Part shown: in pieces, positions 1 to 10,997 of the stretch
Layout: every line of letters starts with the position of its first letter
How positions within the stretch are numbered: position 1 is the first letter of the stretch
Source: Prorocentrum cordatum
Taxonomy: Eukaryota; Sar; Dinophyceae; Prorocentrales; Prorocentraceae
Direction of reading: 5' to 3'
Length of the DNA stretch: 48,792 nt
Assembly (NCBI GenBank): GCA_963575745.1
Contig: CAUYUJ010012725.1
Location: 244,795-293,586 of the forward strand
Notes under the pieces: generated by a model
What the model was told of the DNA's origin: nothing
What the model saw: the letters and a program-made list of their open reading frames with translations, nothing else
Databases searched by the model: none
Position numbers and translations under genes: made by a program

Positions 1-16
1 GTTGCGCTGAGGATTC

Positions 17-197
17 AGTCGGGCCTGTCCCCCTACAGGGGGATTTTCGACGAAAAATAGAAAATACACAAAAAATACCCCCAAAAGGTTCCAAACATTA
101 TTAATAAATAGTTCCCAGACCATGTTTGGACGATTTTTTTTTTGTGTATTTTTTATTTTTCGTCGAGAATCCCCCAGTAGGGGGACAGGCCCGACTT
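17..197. mobile_element. Foldback (MITE-like) element, copy 1
   Basis: The two ends are near-perfect inverted repeats of about 60 bp. The left end starts AGTCGGGCCTGTCCCCCTA and the right end is its reverse complement, ending GGACAGGCCCGACTT. The arms run on through a TTTCGACGAAAAATA-type segment. The centre is AT-rich and contains no coding sequence. This is the best-preserved of six copies (others at 1314, 3052, 3363, 4393 and 23387). It is non-autonomous by appearance; the transposase source is unknown. Confidence 0.8.
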
Positions 198-769
198 AAG
201 CTTAGGACTCTCTTCGGGCTCTGGCGTGTTCAGCCGACGCTGCCCAGTGGTCCCGCGGCACGGGCATTCAGGCGACTCAGACCTCAGACTAACCTCTCCT
301 GTAGGTCAGTCTGTCTGAGTCGCTCTCCAGACAGAGTGGTGGAAGGTCCTCTTGCTGAGGGTCTGCAGTGGTTGAGTCAAAAAACACACCGGGCGTGACG
401 TCACGGAAGGGCGACACATGGGAGTGGGTGCTGACAGGTGCACCTTCAGTCGTGCCCCTAGGGGCGCCACTAGAGGGGCCCCCCGGGGCCAAAGAGTGAC
501 AGGAGAGGTGCACGTTTCTCCCCCCCTCCGAAAAAAATGAGCATCGTTTAACCGATCCCCATCCCCACCAGCGTGGGCTGGGCCCCACTGGCCGATTTAC
601 CCCCCTTGGACGGGGATATAGGCTGCTCTCGTCGGGCTTCGATGGGCAATTCCCCAACTGAGGTGGTGAGACGGTGGGGCTCGAGATGTGGATGGGGATG
701 GGGGCAGGGATCGGTTGAACGACATTGGGAGAAAACTACATAAACATAAACTGTTGGCGGTCCGTTTGG

Positions 770-905
770 TTTTCCTGGATCGGCGCTGGGCCCCGCGGCG
801 GCGCCTCCGGCGCCGCCCCTGGCGCGCTCCGCGCGCCGGGGAGGGGGGGGCCTGGCTCAGGTCCAAGAAATCCGCGCGGACCGTCGAGAGTGTACGGCTG
901 TGTCG
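770..905 (+). repeat. Dispersed GC-rich repeat (GCCGCCCCTGGCGCG family), copy 1
   Basis: It contains GGCGCCGCCCCTGGCGCGCT, then a G-rich stretch, then CCAAGAAATCCGCGCGGA. The same order recurs at 1860-1985, and a more diverged copy lies at 10365-10495. Probably a short interspersed element; no termini could be fixed. Confidence 0.6.
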
Positions 906-939
906 TTTGTTTTTTTCCACTGGTCGCCCCCCATCGATT

Positions 940-1080
940 AGTCGGGACGGACGAAAGGGGGGGATTGGGAAAGGGGGGGTTACGGAATTTGCTGCATGCA
1001 GCTGGTTTCGGCCCCACCGAGGAGCCCATTCCTCGACACATGGTCGCCTCCGGCGCCGGGAGGCGCCGGGAAAATCAGCT
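940..1080 (+). repeat. Dispersed repeat (GGGATTGGGAAAGGGG / TTGCATGCAG family), copy 1
   Basis: It shares a G-rich stretch, a TTGCTGCATGCAG-type core and a GGCGCC-rich end with 2470-2590. The distances between the shared blocks are conserved, which argues for a common element rather than chance GC-richness. Confidence 0.5.
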
Positions 1081-1313
1081 ACGCGAGCTGATTCTCCAAC
1101 CCCCCCTTTGCTATCCCCCCCTTTCGCCCGACCCTAGTTAGCCGCCCCCCCCCGAGGGTGGCGCCGTCGTGAAGCCGTCGCGCCGCCCGCCTCGCAGGCG
1201 CCGGCGCGCGCAGCGCGCTTCGCGAGGGGCAAGGGCGGGCCTCCCGCCTTCCCCGAGAGAGGGAACGCCTGGAAGCCTCGGCCCTCTTCGGGCCGGTCGG
1301 GCGGATGGTAAGG

Positions 1314-1460
1314 TTAAGTCGGGCGTGCCCCTCTACAGGAGGAAGACTCAACACACAGCTTTGCAATAAAGCGGGGACGATCTGTTTTAAATCTATGGTT
1401 AATCATTCTTGCATGTCTGTGTGACTATTTGAGTTGTTCCTCCAAATCCTCCTGTAGACC
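1314..1460. mobile_element. Foldback element, copy 2 (right end damaged)
   Basis: The left end reads TTAAGTCGGGCGTGCCCCTC and matches the family. On the right only CCTCCTGTAG is kept; the outer GACAGGCCCGACTT part is lost. The interior is AT-rich and carries the GGGGACGATCTGTTTTA block shared with copies 3-5. Confidence 0.65.
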
Positions 1461-1859
1461 TCATGGTAATGGGGGGTGGCCTAAAGGGGGGGGGCGAACA
1501 AAAAGGGCACCAGAGGGGGGCCTTGATAGGGCCCCTGTGGGAGCCAGCTCGTGCCCAAGAGGAGCCCTAAAGGGCCCATGTTTTGAGGCCTTTTTCTCCA
1601 CCTCCTACTCGGGTCCCCCCTCCTCCTCCCTCCTCCCTCCTCCTCCCTCCTCCTCCTCCTCCTCCTCCTCCTCCTCCTCCTCCTCCTCCGCCGCCTCCTC
1701 CTCCTCCTCCTCCTCCTACTCAGGTCCCCCCCCGTTAAACCACCCGCCCAAGTCGGACGATCAAAAGGGGGATCTGGAGAGGGGGGCACAAAAGAGCGGC
1801 TATCCCGGCGGCCAGCCCGGGGGGAGGTGGGAGTCGAAGAAGGCGCTTTGAAGGCAAAG

Positions 1860-1985
1860 GCGCCCCTTGCATCCGCTCTGGGCCCCCCCGGGCGGCGTCT
1901 CGGGCGCCGCCCCTGGCGCGCTACGCGCTAGGGAAGGGGGCCCAGCGCAGATCCAAGAAATCCGCGCGGAGCGCCGAACACTTAT
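1860..1985 (+). repeat. Dispersed GC-rich repeat, copy 2
   Basis: It matches 770-905: GGCGCCGCCCCTGGCGCGCTA, then a G-rich run, then GATCCAAGAAATCCGCGCGG. Confidence 0.6.
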
Positions 1986-2139
1986 CTTTGTGCTGTTTTG
2001 CTGTTCTTACGCTTCTTCTTATTCTTTTGTTTAATATACTTCCTCAATGTTTTCTTTTCCTATTAGTATTCTGATTCGTGTTCTCTTATTCTTATGCCTC
2101 ATAGTCTTCATTATCTCATTATCATTGTTATCATTATTC

Positions 2140-2310
2140 TAGAGACGGGCCGGGCCTTCTCGGCAGGCTCGGAAGTCCCCTGGCCTTTGAGAAGTCTTCA
2201 GAGCCTTCCCCGAAGAGAGATGGAACTTCTCAGAGGGCCAGGGGACTTCTGAGAAGCCACGCCGCCTTCTCAGGAGGCCTTCTCCTTCCACTTCGCCCCT
2301 GGCTTGCCGC
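2140..2310 (+). repeat. CTTCTGAGAAG-rich dispersed repeat, copy 1
   Basis: It carries several short self-complementary CTTCTCAGAGG/CTTCTGAGAAG pieces and ends with GGCCTTCTCCTTCCACTTC followed by a TTGCCGCCGAT block. The same ending occurs at 8655-8700, after another CTTCTGAGAAG-rich stretch (8525-8655). Confidence 0.5.
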
Positions 2311-3051
2311 CGATTCTCGATTCTCGGGTCCCCCAGCGGTTTTCCAACCTCGTGGTGCTTTCCCGCAGGTGCGCCTCACCTAGAGCGTCCTGGGTCTGCC
2401 CGGCCAGTCCCGAGCGGCTGCCGGGGACCTGAGCTATAAAGTTATGGCCCGAGAGCCAGGCGGTGAGGACCACTCGGGTCGGACAAACGAGGGGGATTGG
2501 GGAAGGGGGGGGGTACGAAGTCTGTTGCATGCAGTGCGTTTCCTTTATACACTGGCGCCTCTGGCGCCAGGAGGGGTGACCTTTCTTCATCGATCTTTGT
2601 TGACGGCCCAGTGGATGGAAAACGGCCTCGCAGAGAGTTTCAAAATGATGACACGCTGGCCGTCTCGCCTCGATGTTTCTCGATCCTCCGGATCTTTCCT
2701 GGCAGTGAGATGAGGGCAAGAGCTCCGGAACGCTCTCAGAGCGTTCCAGGAGGTTGAGTAATGGCCGCGGCGCCTGATTGACACATTCCAGGTTTGCCAG
2801 CTCTCAGAGTTCCCCGCTTATCCGTATCCGAATTGAATGTCTTCGTGGTATTCCGGGATGCATCTCAGATTCGGTGTCGGCGTTGGTATGTCTGTGGTCG
2901 AAAATTGGTTGAATCCCGCTCAATCTCTTCCAGTCCGCCCCAGTCCCGCTCAATATTGGGCTCAATCTTGGGCTCAATCCGCGCTTAGCCGCCTCCATGG
3001 CCCCTGACCGTTCTCACAAAGGCCGCAGACGTTACTCCCGAAGTCTCGTCT

Positions 3052-3201
3052 CAAGTCGGGCATGTCCCTCTGCAGGATGAGGAAGAACACAAATAGTTAA
3101 GACATAGTCTGGGGACGATCCGTCTCTTTTTGTGTAATCGTTTTGCTAATGTTTGACAATTGTTCGTCCAAAACCCGCCGTTAGGAGGACATGCCCGACC
3201 T
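3052..3201. mobile_element. Foldback element, copy 3
   Basis: The left end is CAAGTCGGGCATGTCCCTC and the right end is GGAGGACATGCCCGACCT. The two are reverse complements with few mismatches, and the interior is AT-rich. Confidence 0.75.
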
Positions 3202-3237
3202 ATTCGGATGCAACTCCTGGCAGGTAACATTATGATT

Positions 3238-3360
3238 TTGGCCTGGTCCGAAATCCGGCTTAATCCCGCCTAATCCGGCTTCATCCGAGGCCCATTCCAG
3301 CGTAACAGCGCCCCAATGGCTTAATCTTCCTTTTTCCTTCCGACGAAGACCCCTCAGAAG
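3238..3360 (+). repeat. Dispersed repeat (AATCCCGCCTAATCCGG family), copy 1
   Basis: A run of AATCC(C/G)GC(C/T)TAAT units is followed by a GCGTAACAGCGCCCCAATGG-type block and TTCCGACGAAGACC. The same order is found at 25783-25945. It lies directly upstream of foldback copy 4. Confidence 0.55.
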
Positions 3361-3362
3361 TT

Positions 3363-3513
3363 TTAAGCCGGGCCTGTCCCTCCACAGGGGGAATATACGA
3401 AAATAGTCAAAACAAAGTCTGGGGACAAAGTTTTATGAGTATGTTCGATCATTGTTTGACTATTTTTGATCTTCGTGCAAAAATCCGCCTGTAGGGGAAC
3501 ATGCCCGACCTAA
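3363..3513. mobile_element. Foldback element, copy 4
   Basis: The left end is TTAAGCCGGGCCTGTCCCTC and the right end is GTAGGGGAACATGCCCGACC. A solo right end (AACATGCCCGACCTGA) follows at about 3530-3545, suggesting a second damaged insertion. Confidence 0.75.
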
Positions 3514-3692
3514 TAGTAGTTGCTCCCTAACATGCCCGACCTGAGTCCCGCCGAGCAGCGCGCCAGGTCCACCGGCGCGAGAACACGGCCGCCTTCCAGC
3601 ACAGGCGCTTCTCCTGCCTTTCTTCGCGCTGGAGGAGGAGGAGGAGGAGGAGGAGGAGGAGGGAGGAGGAGATGGAGGAGGATGGAGGAGGA

Positions 3693-3792
3693 NNNNNNNN
3701 NNNNNNNNNNNNNNNNNNNNNNNNNNNNNNNNNNNNNNNNNNNNNNNNNNNNNNNNNNNNNNNNNNNNNNNNNNNNNNNNNNNNNNNNNNNN
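3693..3792. other. Assembly gap (100 N)
   Basis: Exactly 100 unknown bases are flanked by GAG/GAT microsatellite. The round length suggests a fixed-size scaffold gap, so the true distance is unknown. Open frames crossing it are meaningless. Confidence 0.98.
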
Positions 3793-4116
3793 GATGATGA
3801 GACGGAGGACGCTTACGCTCCAGGTGTGTGCCTTGTAGCTTGCCTCAGAAGAGGAGGAGGACGAGGCGGAAGAGGGAGGGCGGCAATCGACGACCTCACA
3901 CCCCATCAGGAAGCAAGAGGAGGACGAGGAGGAGCAGGCGGTGGTCAGCAGGCACAGGGGTAACGTTCGGGGGGGATGGGCTCAGGAAAGGGGGCGAAGT
4001 TTCGAGGTTCGAGGTTTTGGGACGTTCCCGTCGGTTCTGTACGTTGCATCTTCGACGGACCTCGCCTGTCCTCAACATTGGTGTCTTTCTTCGTGCCCGG
4101 CGCGGGCTTTGTGCGA

Positions 4117-4215
4117 AGTCGACGCGGACTTGGCGCACATTCGACGCGGACTTGGCGTGGATTCTGCGCGGATCCGACGAGCCCGGCATGGATTCGACAC
4201 CGACTCGACGTGGAT
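4117..4215 (+). repeat. Short tandem repeat of ~23 bp
   Basis: Units of the form TCGACGCGGACTTGGCGCAC repeat two to four times with increasing divergence. Confidence 0.5.
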
Positions 4216-4392
4216 AGGGCCGCGGGGGCACAGACGAAGGCCCCCCGAGGATTCAGCATAGCTTTCTCCCGCCGAGCGAGGGCGGCCGAGCCCAGAAGGG
4301 GTTTGAAGACTTCGGGGGCGACGATCGCGCTGACGCGGGAGTCGCGTGTCCCTATCCGCGGCCTCGCGGGCGGGGCCTTTGGGCCTCTGGGT

Positions 4393-4555
4393 CAAGTCGG
4401 GCGTGTGCCCCTCTAACGGGAGGAATATCCAGAAATAGCCAAAAGTAGTATCGTGACGAGTTTTGGAGTATTCTTCGGCTAACTAGTTTTGAAAACTGTT
4501 TGACTATTGTTCAGTCTTCCTCCAAAATCCGCCTGTAGGAGGACATGACCGACCT
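4393..4555. mobile_element. Foldback element, copy 5
   Basis: The left end is CAAGTCGGGCGTGTGCCCCTC and the right end is GTAGGAGGACATGACCGACCT, with an AT-rich interior. It lies about 90 bp before the large palindrome at 4643. Confidence 0.75.
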
Positions 4556-4642
4556 AGCCCTTGGGCCGCGACCCCGCAGATACGGGACGTTTCCTCGCGG
4601 GTGCCTCGCGCGGAACGTGTCCGTGCGACCCGCGCACCTCGG

Positions 4643-4814
4643 CGGGCGGAGAAAGGCACAACCTGATCTTTTCCGCCCTCGGTGACGCCTGCCCTTCGGC
4701 GGTTGGACGTCTTATACCCCTACGGTGCCACCGAAAGCGCACGACTTCTCCCGCCGCCCAGGGGCAGGCGTCCCCAACGGCGGAACAGTTGATTCCATAC
4801 CGCTCTCCGCCCGT
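4643..4814. repeat. Large near-perfect palindrome (~85 bp arms)
   Basis: The sequence folds on itself around CGGTGCCACCG near 4728. The outer ends GGGCGGAGA and TCTCCGCCC pair, as do GACGCCTGCCC and GGGCAGGCGTC further in. Because of the symmetry, both strands encode almost the same spurious peptide. It is likely a foldback transposon or an inverted duplication. Confidence 0.75.
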
Positions 4815-5450
4815 TGAGTAGCCGTGGGGTTGTGCATCCGTGGGGCCGCGCACTGCAATCCAGACGGCGGGGGCGCGGACACGGACATGCCCGCCGCTCG
4901 TGAGTTAGGAGGGGATGAGTTCAGGGGGGAACGCATCGACCCCCAATCGCCCATCGATCGCCGACAGGGTCCCGATAGGCCCACCCCGCCCGGGACCGTG
5001 TGGTTTCCCCATCGGGGGCCTATCGCCGATGTATCGGCGATTTATCGCCGATTACAGGTCGATGTCTTCCCCCTGAGCAGGCCCCCCCTGATTCACGTGC
5101 GCCCTCTGGACCTGGGTGGGTGATAACTTTTTCGTCGTCGTAAGCGGATTGGTAGGAAGTTTCCGTTGGTTCTCGGAAGTGTGTTCGTCTCGGGATTTTC
5201 TCCAGCAGTTGCGCCTCGTCGAGAGTTGTTCTGGGGTGATGTAAACTCCCCCAAGGAACTTGTGCAAAGCCCACGCAGAAGGATTATGCTTGACACCATC
5301 CCTCACGCAAGGAAGCGATTATGCTTGAAATATTTGCCTGAACCATACCTGGAATGCGTCCCTCGACCATGAATTCACTGGTACATTTTATACCGCATAA
5401 GGGGAGCATGTGTGAAGCACACACATACGGATTAGTTGAGTGCACGTGAG
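4815..5450. other. No recognised gene
   Basis: GC-rich to about 5110, then more balanced. Includes a small perfect inverted repeat ATCGCCGAT-GT-ATCGGCGAT at 5022-5041. Nothing else recognisable. Confidence 0.4.
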
Positions 5451-5680
5451 AGAAAGAGAGAGAGAGAGATAACACGCATGTAAACACATTGACTTATACA
5501 ACTGAAGGAACGGATACGTACATATTACACAGATGTATATACATGTACATATGTGCATATGCGAGAGAGGGAGACAGGGGAGGAGAGAGAGAGAGAGAGA
5601 CAACGACAGAAAGAGAGGGGGGCATATATATATATATAGAGAGAGAGGGAGCAAAGGGAGTGAGATAGAGAGAGGTAAGA
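5450..5680 (+). repeat. (GA)n and (TA)n microsatellite region
   Basis: GAGA runs at about 5453-5470, 5565-5605 and 5635-5665, and a TATATA run at about 5624-5638. The Leu- and Ser-rich frames on the - strand are artefacts of this composition. Confidence 0.85.
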
Positions 5681-5699
5681 TAACACGAAGGACATCAAA

Positions 5700-8420
5700 C
5701 GCAGCTTAGGGCGATGTCCGGCTGTTCCTCTTCATTTCGTAATTGTTCATTTCTTGGACGCCTCCTCCTTCGTTTTATTGTTGTGCAACCATTGCATCTC
5801 ACCATGCACGCCATGCGACAAGCGTGCGCCAATCAGACCTGTGCTGGGGTCTTCAGGTCAAGAGATTGACCTGAAGACCCCAGCACACACACACAAAAAC
5901 AGTTCCGTATGGAGCAATGGGTTCGTCGACTAACGCACCAATTCTCTTGCGCAATCCAAGGGGCATCGTGATTGCAAGTTCTGAAATACTCCTGTTACGT
6001 GGACGCATTATCATCAGCATGTCTTCTCCTTGGAGGTCAGTGGTGCTCGCTGCAATGCTGTTCAAGGCTGGGCGAGATCTTCATGGGAAGAGGGTTTGTT
6101 TGGATGAGCGCAATTTGGAAAGTGGATGATTCCATTTCATAGATAAGAAGGGTTTCGCGATTCACGATCTCACATTCCGTTTCTCCCATAAAAGGTAGTT
6201 GTGCGCATGGCAACACCTCTTCATTTTCATTGTGCTGTTCCGTTGAACCTTGCTCAAGTTCATGCCCCCCCCCCACTTGGCCCGACGTTCCATTTAGTAG
6301 CTCATGGCGTGCGACTAATCTGAAGAATTGAATCCCGCCATCAAGACAGGGAACGCCCGCATGAGCGCGAGCCGTTTTGAAACCTTCACGATCGATATTG
6401 CACGAGGCACGTTGAGTGAGGCATGTTTGTTGACGGTCTGAGAAGAGGCATCCCGCCGACTGACGGACATTTTCATGGCATTTTGGCTAGTTGGGGGAGT
6501 GTTGATTGCGTCGGCTACCAACGCATTTTTTTTTGGGTGAACTAGTTTAACCGTGGTGGGAGAGCTTTTCGGGTAGTTGCCGCCATGGTAGAACGTTTGG
6601 GTGGCAACGATTGGTATCGAAGCGTGACCATGCGGTTCCTATTGCAGTTTGAGTTTCGGTTGGGTGTGTTTGGCAGGCCAGTTTAGCAGGGAATTGTGGT
6701 ATCGGTGGCCGCGGCAGGTCAGCAATAGTTGTTTGGCGATGGTGACAGCGGTGTTGAACACATGATGCCTGAATAACTGTTGATGCCACATGCTTTCCAG
6801 CTGTCTTTGTGTTTTGTGGGGTATCATAGATGCGAGGCAATGGCAAAGGGCATTTCGGGAGCGAGTTTGCATGTGAAGCCGACCGTCTATGGCATAGTTG
6901 TTTTGTTGGTGCGGCCCTCCCAGTTGGCAACATTAGAGTATGATAACGGGAGATGTTTTCAGTTCGAACCTTGTTTGCGACCTAGGGACAAGGACATTAC
7001 ACACCAGGATGTTGCACAACGCAGCGGGAGAAACCGAAGAATGGATGATGTTTCGACCTACGGTTGCAATTGCCCAGTCGCGCAAATTTCTAGCGGGCCT
7101 TGACCCTGTCATGTCTTATTACATTGTCATGTCAAGTCGCATGATTGGTTTAGACACCGAAGGGCAAGGATGCAACTCTCAGCCAACCCTCGTTCATCGC
7201 GCTCCCAGGGGCGTTGTAACATCGTTTGCCCTCGTCAGTCGTTTTCCGTAGTGGAGTCGACCAGAAATATTCAATACCATTCGTGTCATTACTTCTTCGT
7301 TTGAGGTCGTTGCCGTCGCGGCAATTGTGTTCCTCTGCGGCATTGCTTGGCAGAAGAATGGGTTTGGGAGACGAACATCTTCGCGATGGTCACTCTGTCG
7401 GAGGACGACCCGACAAACGGGGGCTTGACCAAGGCCTTATGCTTTGATTTGTTTCACATTCAGGATCGTTGCAGCATTGACGATGCCATTCAGAAGACAG
7501 CGTCCCTCCTGCTCATCATCGCCCTCCTCTTCCTAGTCCCGGTATCCTCCTCGAGCGGGCGGTTCCTTTGTCATGTTGCAATGTATGTTGTGAGAGCTTG
7601 CTGTCAAGCGGCAAAGAATACGCCTCGGGCTGGGAAGTGTCGCCCCACATGCACGCATCGTATAGTCTTCCGCCTCCTCCGCCTGCTCTTCCCTTCGTCC
7701 CCCTGTCTGTCCATCATCTTCATACTCCTGCTACCACTTCGCTAGGATGGGTTTGGATGGATTGCCATGTGCGCAGTTCTGCTAGATCCTTCTTGGCGTC
7801 GATTTTGGCCGGAATGCGAACATGCGGAGCACCCTGGTTTACCACACGTTCGAAGTGCGTGTATTCGGGCGGCAGCCTTTTAGGGCGGGCACGTGATGCA
7901 TCAGGCTTCTTACCCCGCCTTCTTTTCGTTGGTATGATATGACGTCTGCTGCGCGGGGGGGCATTGCGACATGGCCTTCATAGACCAAGCTTGACCTCGT
8001 GTGTTTGACTTGCCCTCGGGATGACACCACGTCATCTGAAGGACTTCGCCCTCTCCCGCCGGCCCCCCTGTGATTGCTTGCATGGCTCCGCTTGTTCGGT
8101 TGATCAGTTGATTGGCGTGTCGTTTGGCGGGCTGGCAACTCGGCTGGAAGTGCATAGTAAAGTGCTCAGGGTTGTGCCTTCGGGAGCGACCGCGTGACGC
8201 ACTTTTTACTACAGGGGGTTGTCGGTTCGGCCAAACGCGCGCATGCGTTGTAATTTTCCATGGGCGGTGCCCCGCGTGCGTGAGTTTGTCGTAGCGTATC
8301 ATGGATTGGCTTTGGAAGCGCTGTTTTGTGGAAACTCTTACCCAGTGTAGCAACAATCATGGAGCGGGAATCCCGCCATAGGCATAATTACGTTCTGCTG
8401 TGTACAGTTCCCCCCTCTCT
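5700..8420. other. Balanced-composition segment, no intact gene; possible decayed coding pieces
   Basis: Base composition is closer to 50% GC than its surroundings. Short frames on both strands are broken by stops. The most coding-like piece is on the - strand at about 7735-7870: some 45 codons without a stop, containing YTHFERVV and KKDLAELRTW. I do not recognise the family, and it could be a relic of a transposon or old gene. A perfect hairpin lies at 5840-5887. Confidence 0.35.
5840..5887. repeat. Perfect 22 bp inverted repeat with GAGA loop
   Basis: TGTGCTGGGGTCTTCAGGTC plus AA is followed by GAGA and then its exact reverse complement. A (CA)n run follows at once. A perfect stem in otherwise decayed DNA suggests a recent event. 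Confidence 0.9.
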
Positions 8421-8524
8421 CGTTTTTATTTGATTAGTTTCCACTTCTGTGTGTGCTCGTAGCAGCTTCGACATCTATGTGCAGGTCGACGGGGTTGGGC
8501 GTGCATATGATCGGCGGCGAACGA

Positions 8525-8700
8525 GGGGGGGGCTTCTTAGAAGGCGGTGGGACTTCTCAGAAGCCCTCGCGCCTTCTGAGAGGTGTCATTTGTCTTCGGG
8601 GGAGGCTTAGAAAACTGCTCAGAAGGCGGGGGGGGGACTTCTGAACCGTCTGAGAAGGCCTTCTCCTTCTCACTTCCCCCCCTCGCTCGTCGCCGATATT
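8525..8700 (+). repeat. CTTCTGAGAAG-rich dispersed repeat, copy 2
   Basis: Several GACTTCTCAGAAG and CTTCTGAGAGG pieces end in GGCCTTCTCCTTCTCACTTC and a GTCGCCGAT block, matching 2140-2310. Confidence 0.5.
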
Positions 8701-8929
8701 GCGCCGATCCGAAATATTCCCCAATTCCGCCACCGTGCTCGCCGCGGCCATTTGGGGTGGCGCGCGCAGGATCAGACTCGCGGGGCCCGAGGGCGGATGG
8801 GGACTGTCGCGGGGGCAGAGTCGGCGCGCCGATGGGCAGCCCAGCACCCCGTTTGGCCGAAGGGGCCCAGGACAATGCAAGGGCAGAGCCTAACCCCCGC
8901 CCGGGGTCGCGGGATCGGGTTCCCCTTCC

Positions 8930-9160
8930 CAATTAAAAATTTTAGGTCCCAAGCGGTGTACTGGCCCGGAAATGAGCAAACTGCATCGGTTTTTCCTCAA
9001 AAAGTTTTCGGGTTCGGTCATACGACGACCCGAAAAATTTACGGGCCGACCTGAAAATTGCCAAATCCCATAGGACTTGTACCAAACGAATTCCGGGTCC
9101 GGTTCGAACGACCCGAAAATGTGCAAACCGCGTAGGACTTTTTGCAAAACGCAAGAAAAC
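8930..9160 (+). repeat. Diverged tandem repeat around CGACCCGAAAA
   Basis: Three diverged units of about 70-80 bp share GAAAATG(T/A)GCAAAC, TAGGACTT and GGTTCG-N-CGACCCGAAAA. Starts of the shared block lie near 8970, 9053 and 9115. Confidence 0.5.
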
Positions 9161-9419
9161 ATCGTTCTCGAGGCCTTCGGGCCCATTCCGAAGAAACCGA
9201 ACTCGGGCAAACCGTTATAATTTCCTATCAACCTTCCAGCATAGCGTTTGCGTTGCATTCGTGCGGCGCCATGCCTTTCAAATCGGAATAAACTTTCGGA
9301 GCGCCGATGTGTGAGCCCCCGTGTCACTGACCCGCACTCCCTGGCGTTGGCATGCTCAGCGTTCTCTCCGTTGCCCAGTGCAAAACAATGCGCCGTTCTC
9401 ATCAGCATCGTTCTGGACA

Positions 9420-9700
9420 ACTTGCGGGAGGAGGAGGACGACGAGGAAGAGGAGGAGGACGACGGAGCTTTGCGGCTCGCCGGCTCCGAGGACGAGGAGG
9501 AGGAGGACGACGACGACGACGAACAGAAGGAGAGGGATGGAGCTGGACGACGGGGAGGAGGAGGAGGAGGAGGAGGAGGAGGAGGAGGAGGAGGAGGAGG
9601 AAGAGGAGGAGGAGGAGGAGGAGGAGGAGGAGGAGGAGGAAGATGGAACTGGACGACTCGCCACTGGACGACGAAGACGACGAGGACGACGACGAGGCGG
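9420..9700 (+). repeat. (GAG)n/(GAC)n microsatellite
   Basis: GAGGAG and GACGAC runs spanning about 280 bp. Long Glu/Asp-, Arg-, Gly- or Ser-rich frames here in every reading frame come from the trinucleotide repeat and are not taken as genes. Confidence 0.9.
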
Positions 9701-10311
9701 AACTGGGCGGTTCGGCGGCCTCTCGTCGCTAAGCTTCCCCGCCGCGGCGACGGCGCATGGCGTGGCCGGGCCCCGGCGCCGCCGGCCTCGGAAGACGCCG
9801 CCGCTGGGGCCGCGAGACGCAGGAGGCGAGCACGAGCCGGCCGCACGCGCACTGGAAACCCATGCCAAAGGGCACCCTGCTTGCCTCCAGGGTGCCCTCG
9901 GGTTTCTGGGGCCCCGATGGTTTTGGCGACGGAAGCTGTGGCGTGCCCACACCAGAACTCGGTGGACGTCCTGGGGTCTCAGGGCTGGGTTTCTCGAGCT
10001 CCTACTGCACGTAGGAGTGACCTTTCGCCCGAGTGACCTTCGGTGCGGGCGCATCTGGGCCCCCAGATGTCCGAAAAAACGATGCGACAGCAGCCGGCTG
10101 CGCGCTCCGATGCAGCCCCCCCGCGGCACCCGAAAGTCGCGCAGCTGAGGTCTGTTCGTGGCCGGGGTCACTCTTTACGCATAGCTGAACATGGGGGTGG
10201 GTTTCTGACACGGTTTTGCAGGGTTTCGTGGAAGCACCACCCCATGTCGGTGCCGCTAACACGGCGGCAGGTCCTCGACGTCGTGCCCCTCGCCGAAGAA
10301 AACATGAACAC

Positions 10312-10337
10312 ACACACACACACACACACACACACGT
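10312..10337 (+). repeat. (CA)n microsatellite
   Basis: An uninterrupted run of CACACA, some 13 units. Confidence 0.95.
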
Positions 10338-10364
10338 ACATGTTCGGAGGTCCGCGCGGCTGTT

Positions 10365-10495
10365 TTTGATCGGTGCCGGGGCCACTTGGCAGCGCTTCCA
10401 GCGCCGCCCCTGGCGCGTTTTGCGCACCATGGAGGGGCGTCCAAGGTCGACGCGCGGCTCTCCGAAAGCTTGTGTTTGTGCAAATGCTGTGTTTT
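10365..10495 (+). repeat. Dispersed GC-rich repeat, copy 3 (diverged)
   Basis: It shares CAGCGCCGCCCCTGGCGCG with 770-905 and 1860-1985, but the second half differs. Confidence 0.5.
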
Positions 10496-10769
10496 TCTAG
10501 CCCCCCCCACGGGCCTCCTGCCCCTCAGCTCCTCCTGCTCCCTTTCCTGTCCCCCCTCCTCCTCCTCCTCCTCCTCCTTCTCCTCCTGCCCCCCCCGTCC
10601 TCCTCCTCCTGTTTCTCCTGGTTCTCGCACGTGTCCGGGCCACGGTGCGCGAACGCCCCATCTTCTTGGCTCCCCCCCTCTCTTCGGCACCCGACCCGTC
10701 AGGTCCAGATCTGGGACGACCAGAAGGGCCGGTTCGTCGGCGAGCTGCGGTCCAGGCCCCTCCTCGCAG

Positions 10770-10997
10770 GGCTCGTTTCGATTCCTCCGACTCGATTCGA
10801 TCCGATTTAGATGGGTTCCGATCCCGATTCGATTCGATTTCGGGTTCCGATTTGGGCTCCGATTTCTCATTGGAGGCATACTAGCCTGCCGGTTTCCGCC
10901 GATTCGGTGTTTCCCGACTCGGCTGCCCATGTCCGCCGATCCGATTCCTTTCGATTGTAGATCCGACTTATCGATTCGAGTCTGGGCCCTCCTGCCC
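10770..10997 (+). repeat. ~230 bp dispersed repeat (GATTCGATTCGATT), copy 1
   Basis: It runs from GCTCGTTTCGATTCCTCCG to GTCTGGGCCCTCCTGC. The middle holds CCGATTCGGTGTTTCCCGAC and TCGATTGTAGATCCGACTTA. It aligns over its whole length with 16517-16742 in the same orientation. Confidence 0.75.

Larger units (their letters stand above)
198..1313. other. GC-rich segment without recognised gene
   Basis: Overlapping open frames occur on both strands, but none has a recognisable domain or codon pattern. The second half holds two dispersed repeats described separately (770-905 and 940-1080), so the frames there are frames of repeats. Confidence 0.5.
1476..3051. other. No recognised gene; CTC microsatellite and dispersed repeats
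   Basis: It holds a (TCC)n tract at about 1617-1715, copy 2 of the GCCGCCCCTGGCGCG repeat (1860-1985), an AT-richer stretch (1985-2140), a CTTCTGAGAAG-rich segment (2140-2310) and copy 2 of the TTGCATGCAG repeat (2470-2590). The Arg-, Ser- and Pro-rich frames over the microsatellite are low-complexity artefacts. Confidence 0.5.

Noticed and set aside
8890-9852. 320-codon - strand ORF
   Set aside because: Its middle is a GAG/GAC microsatellite translated as Pro and Ser runs, and the ends fall in diverged repeats. No coding signal.
9248-10171. 260-275 codon ORFs on both strands
   Set aside because: Same microsatellite. All frames are open because of the trinucleotide period.
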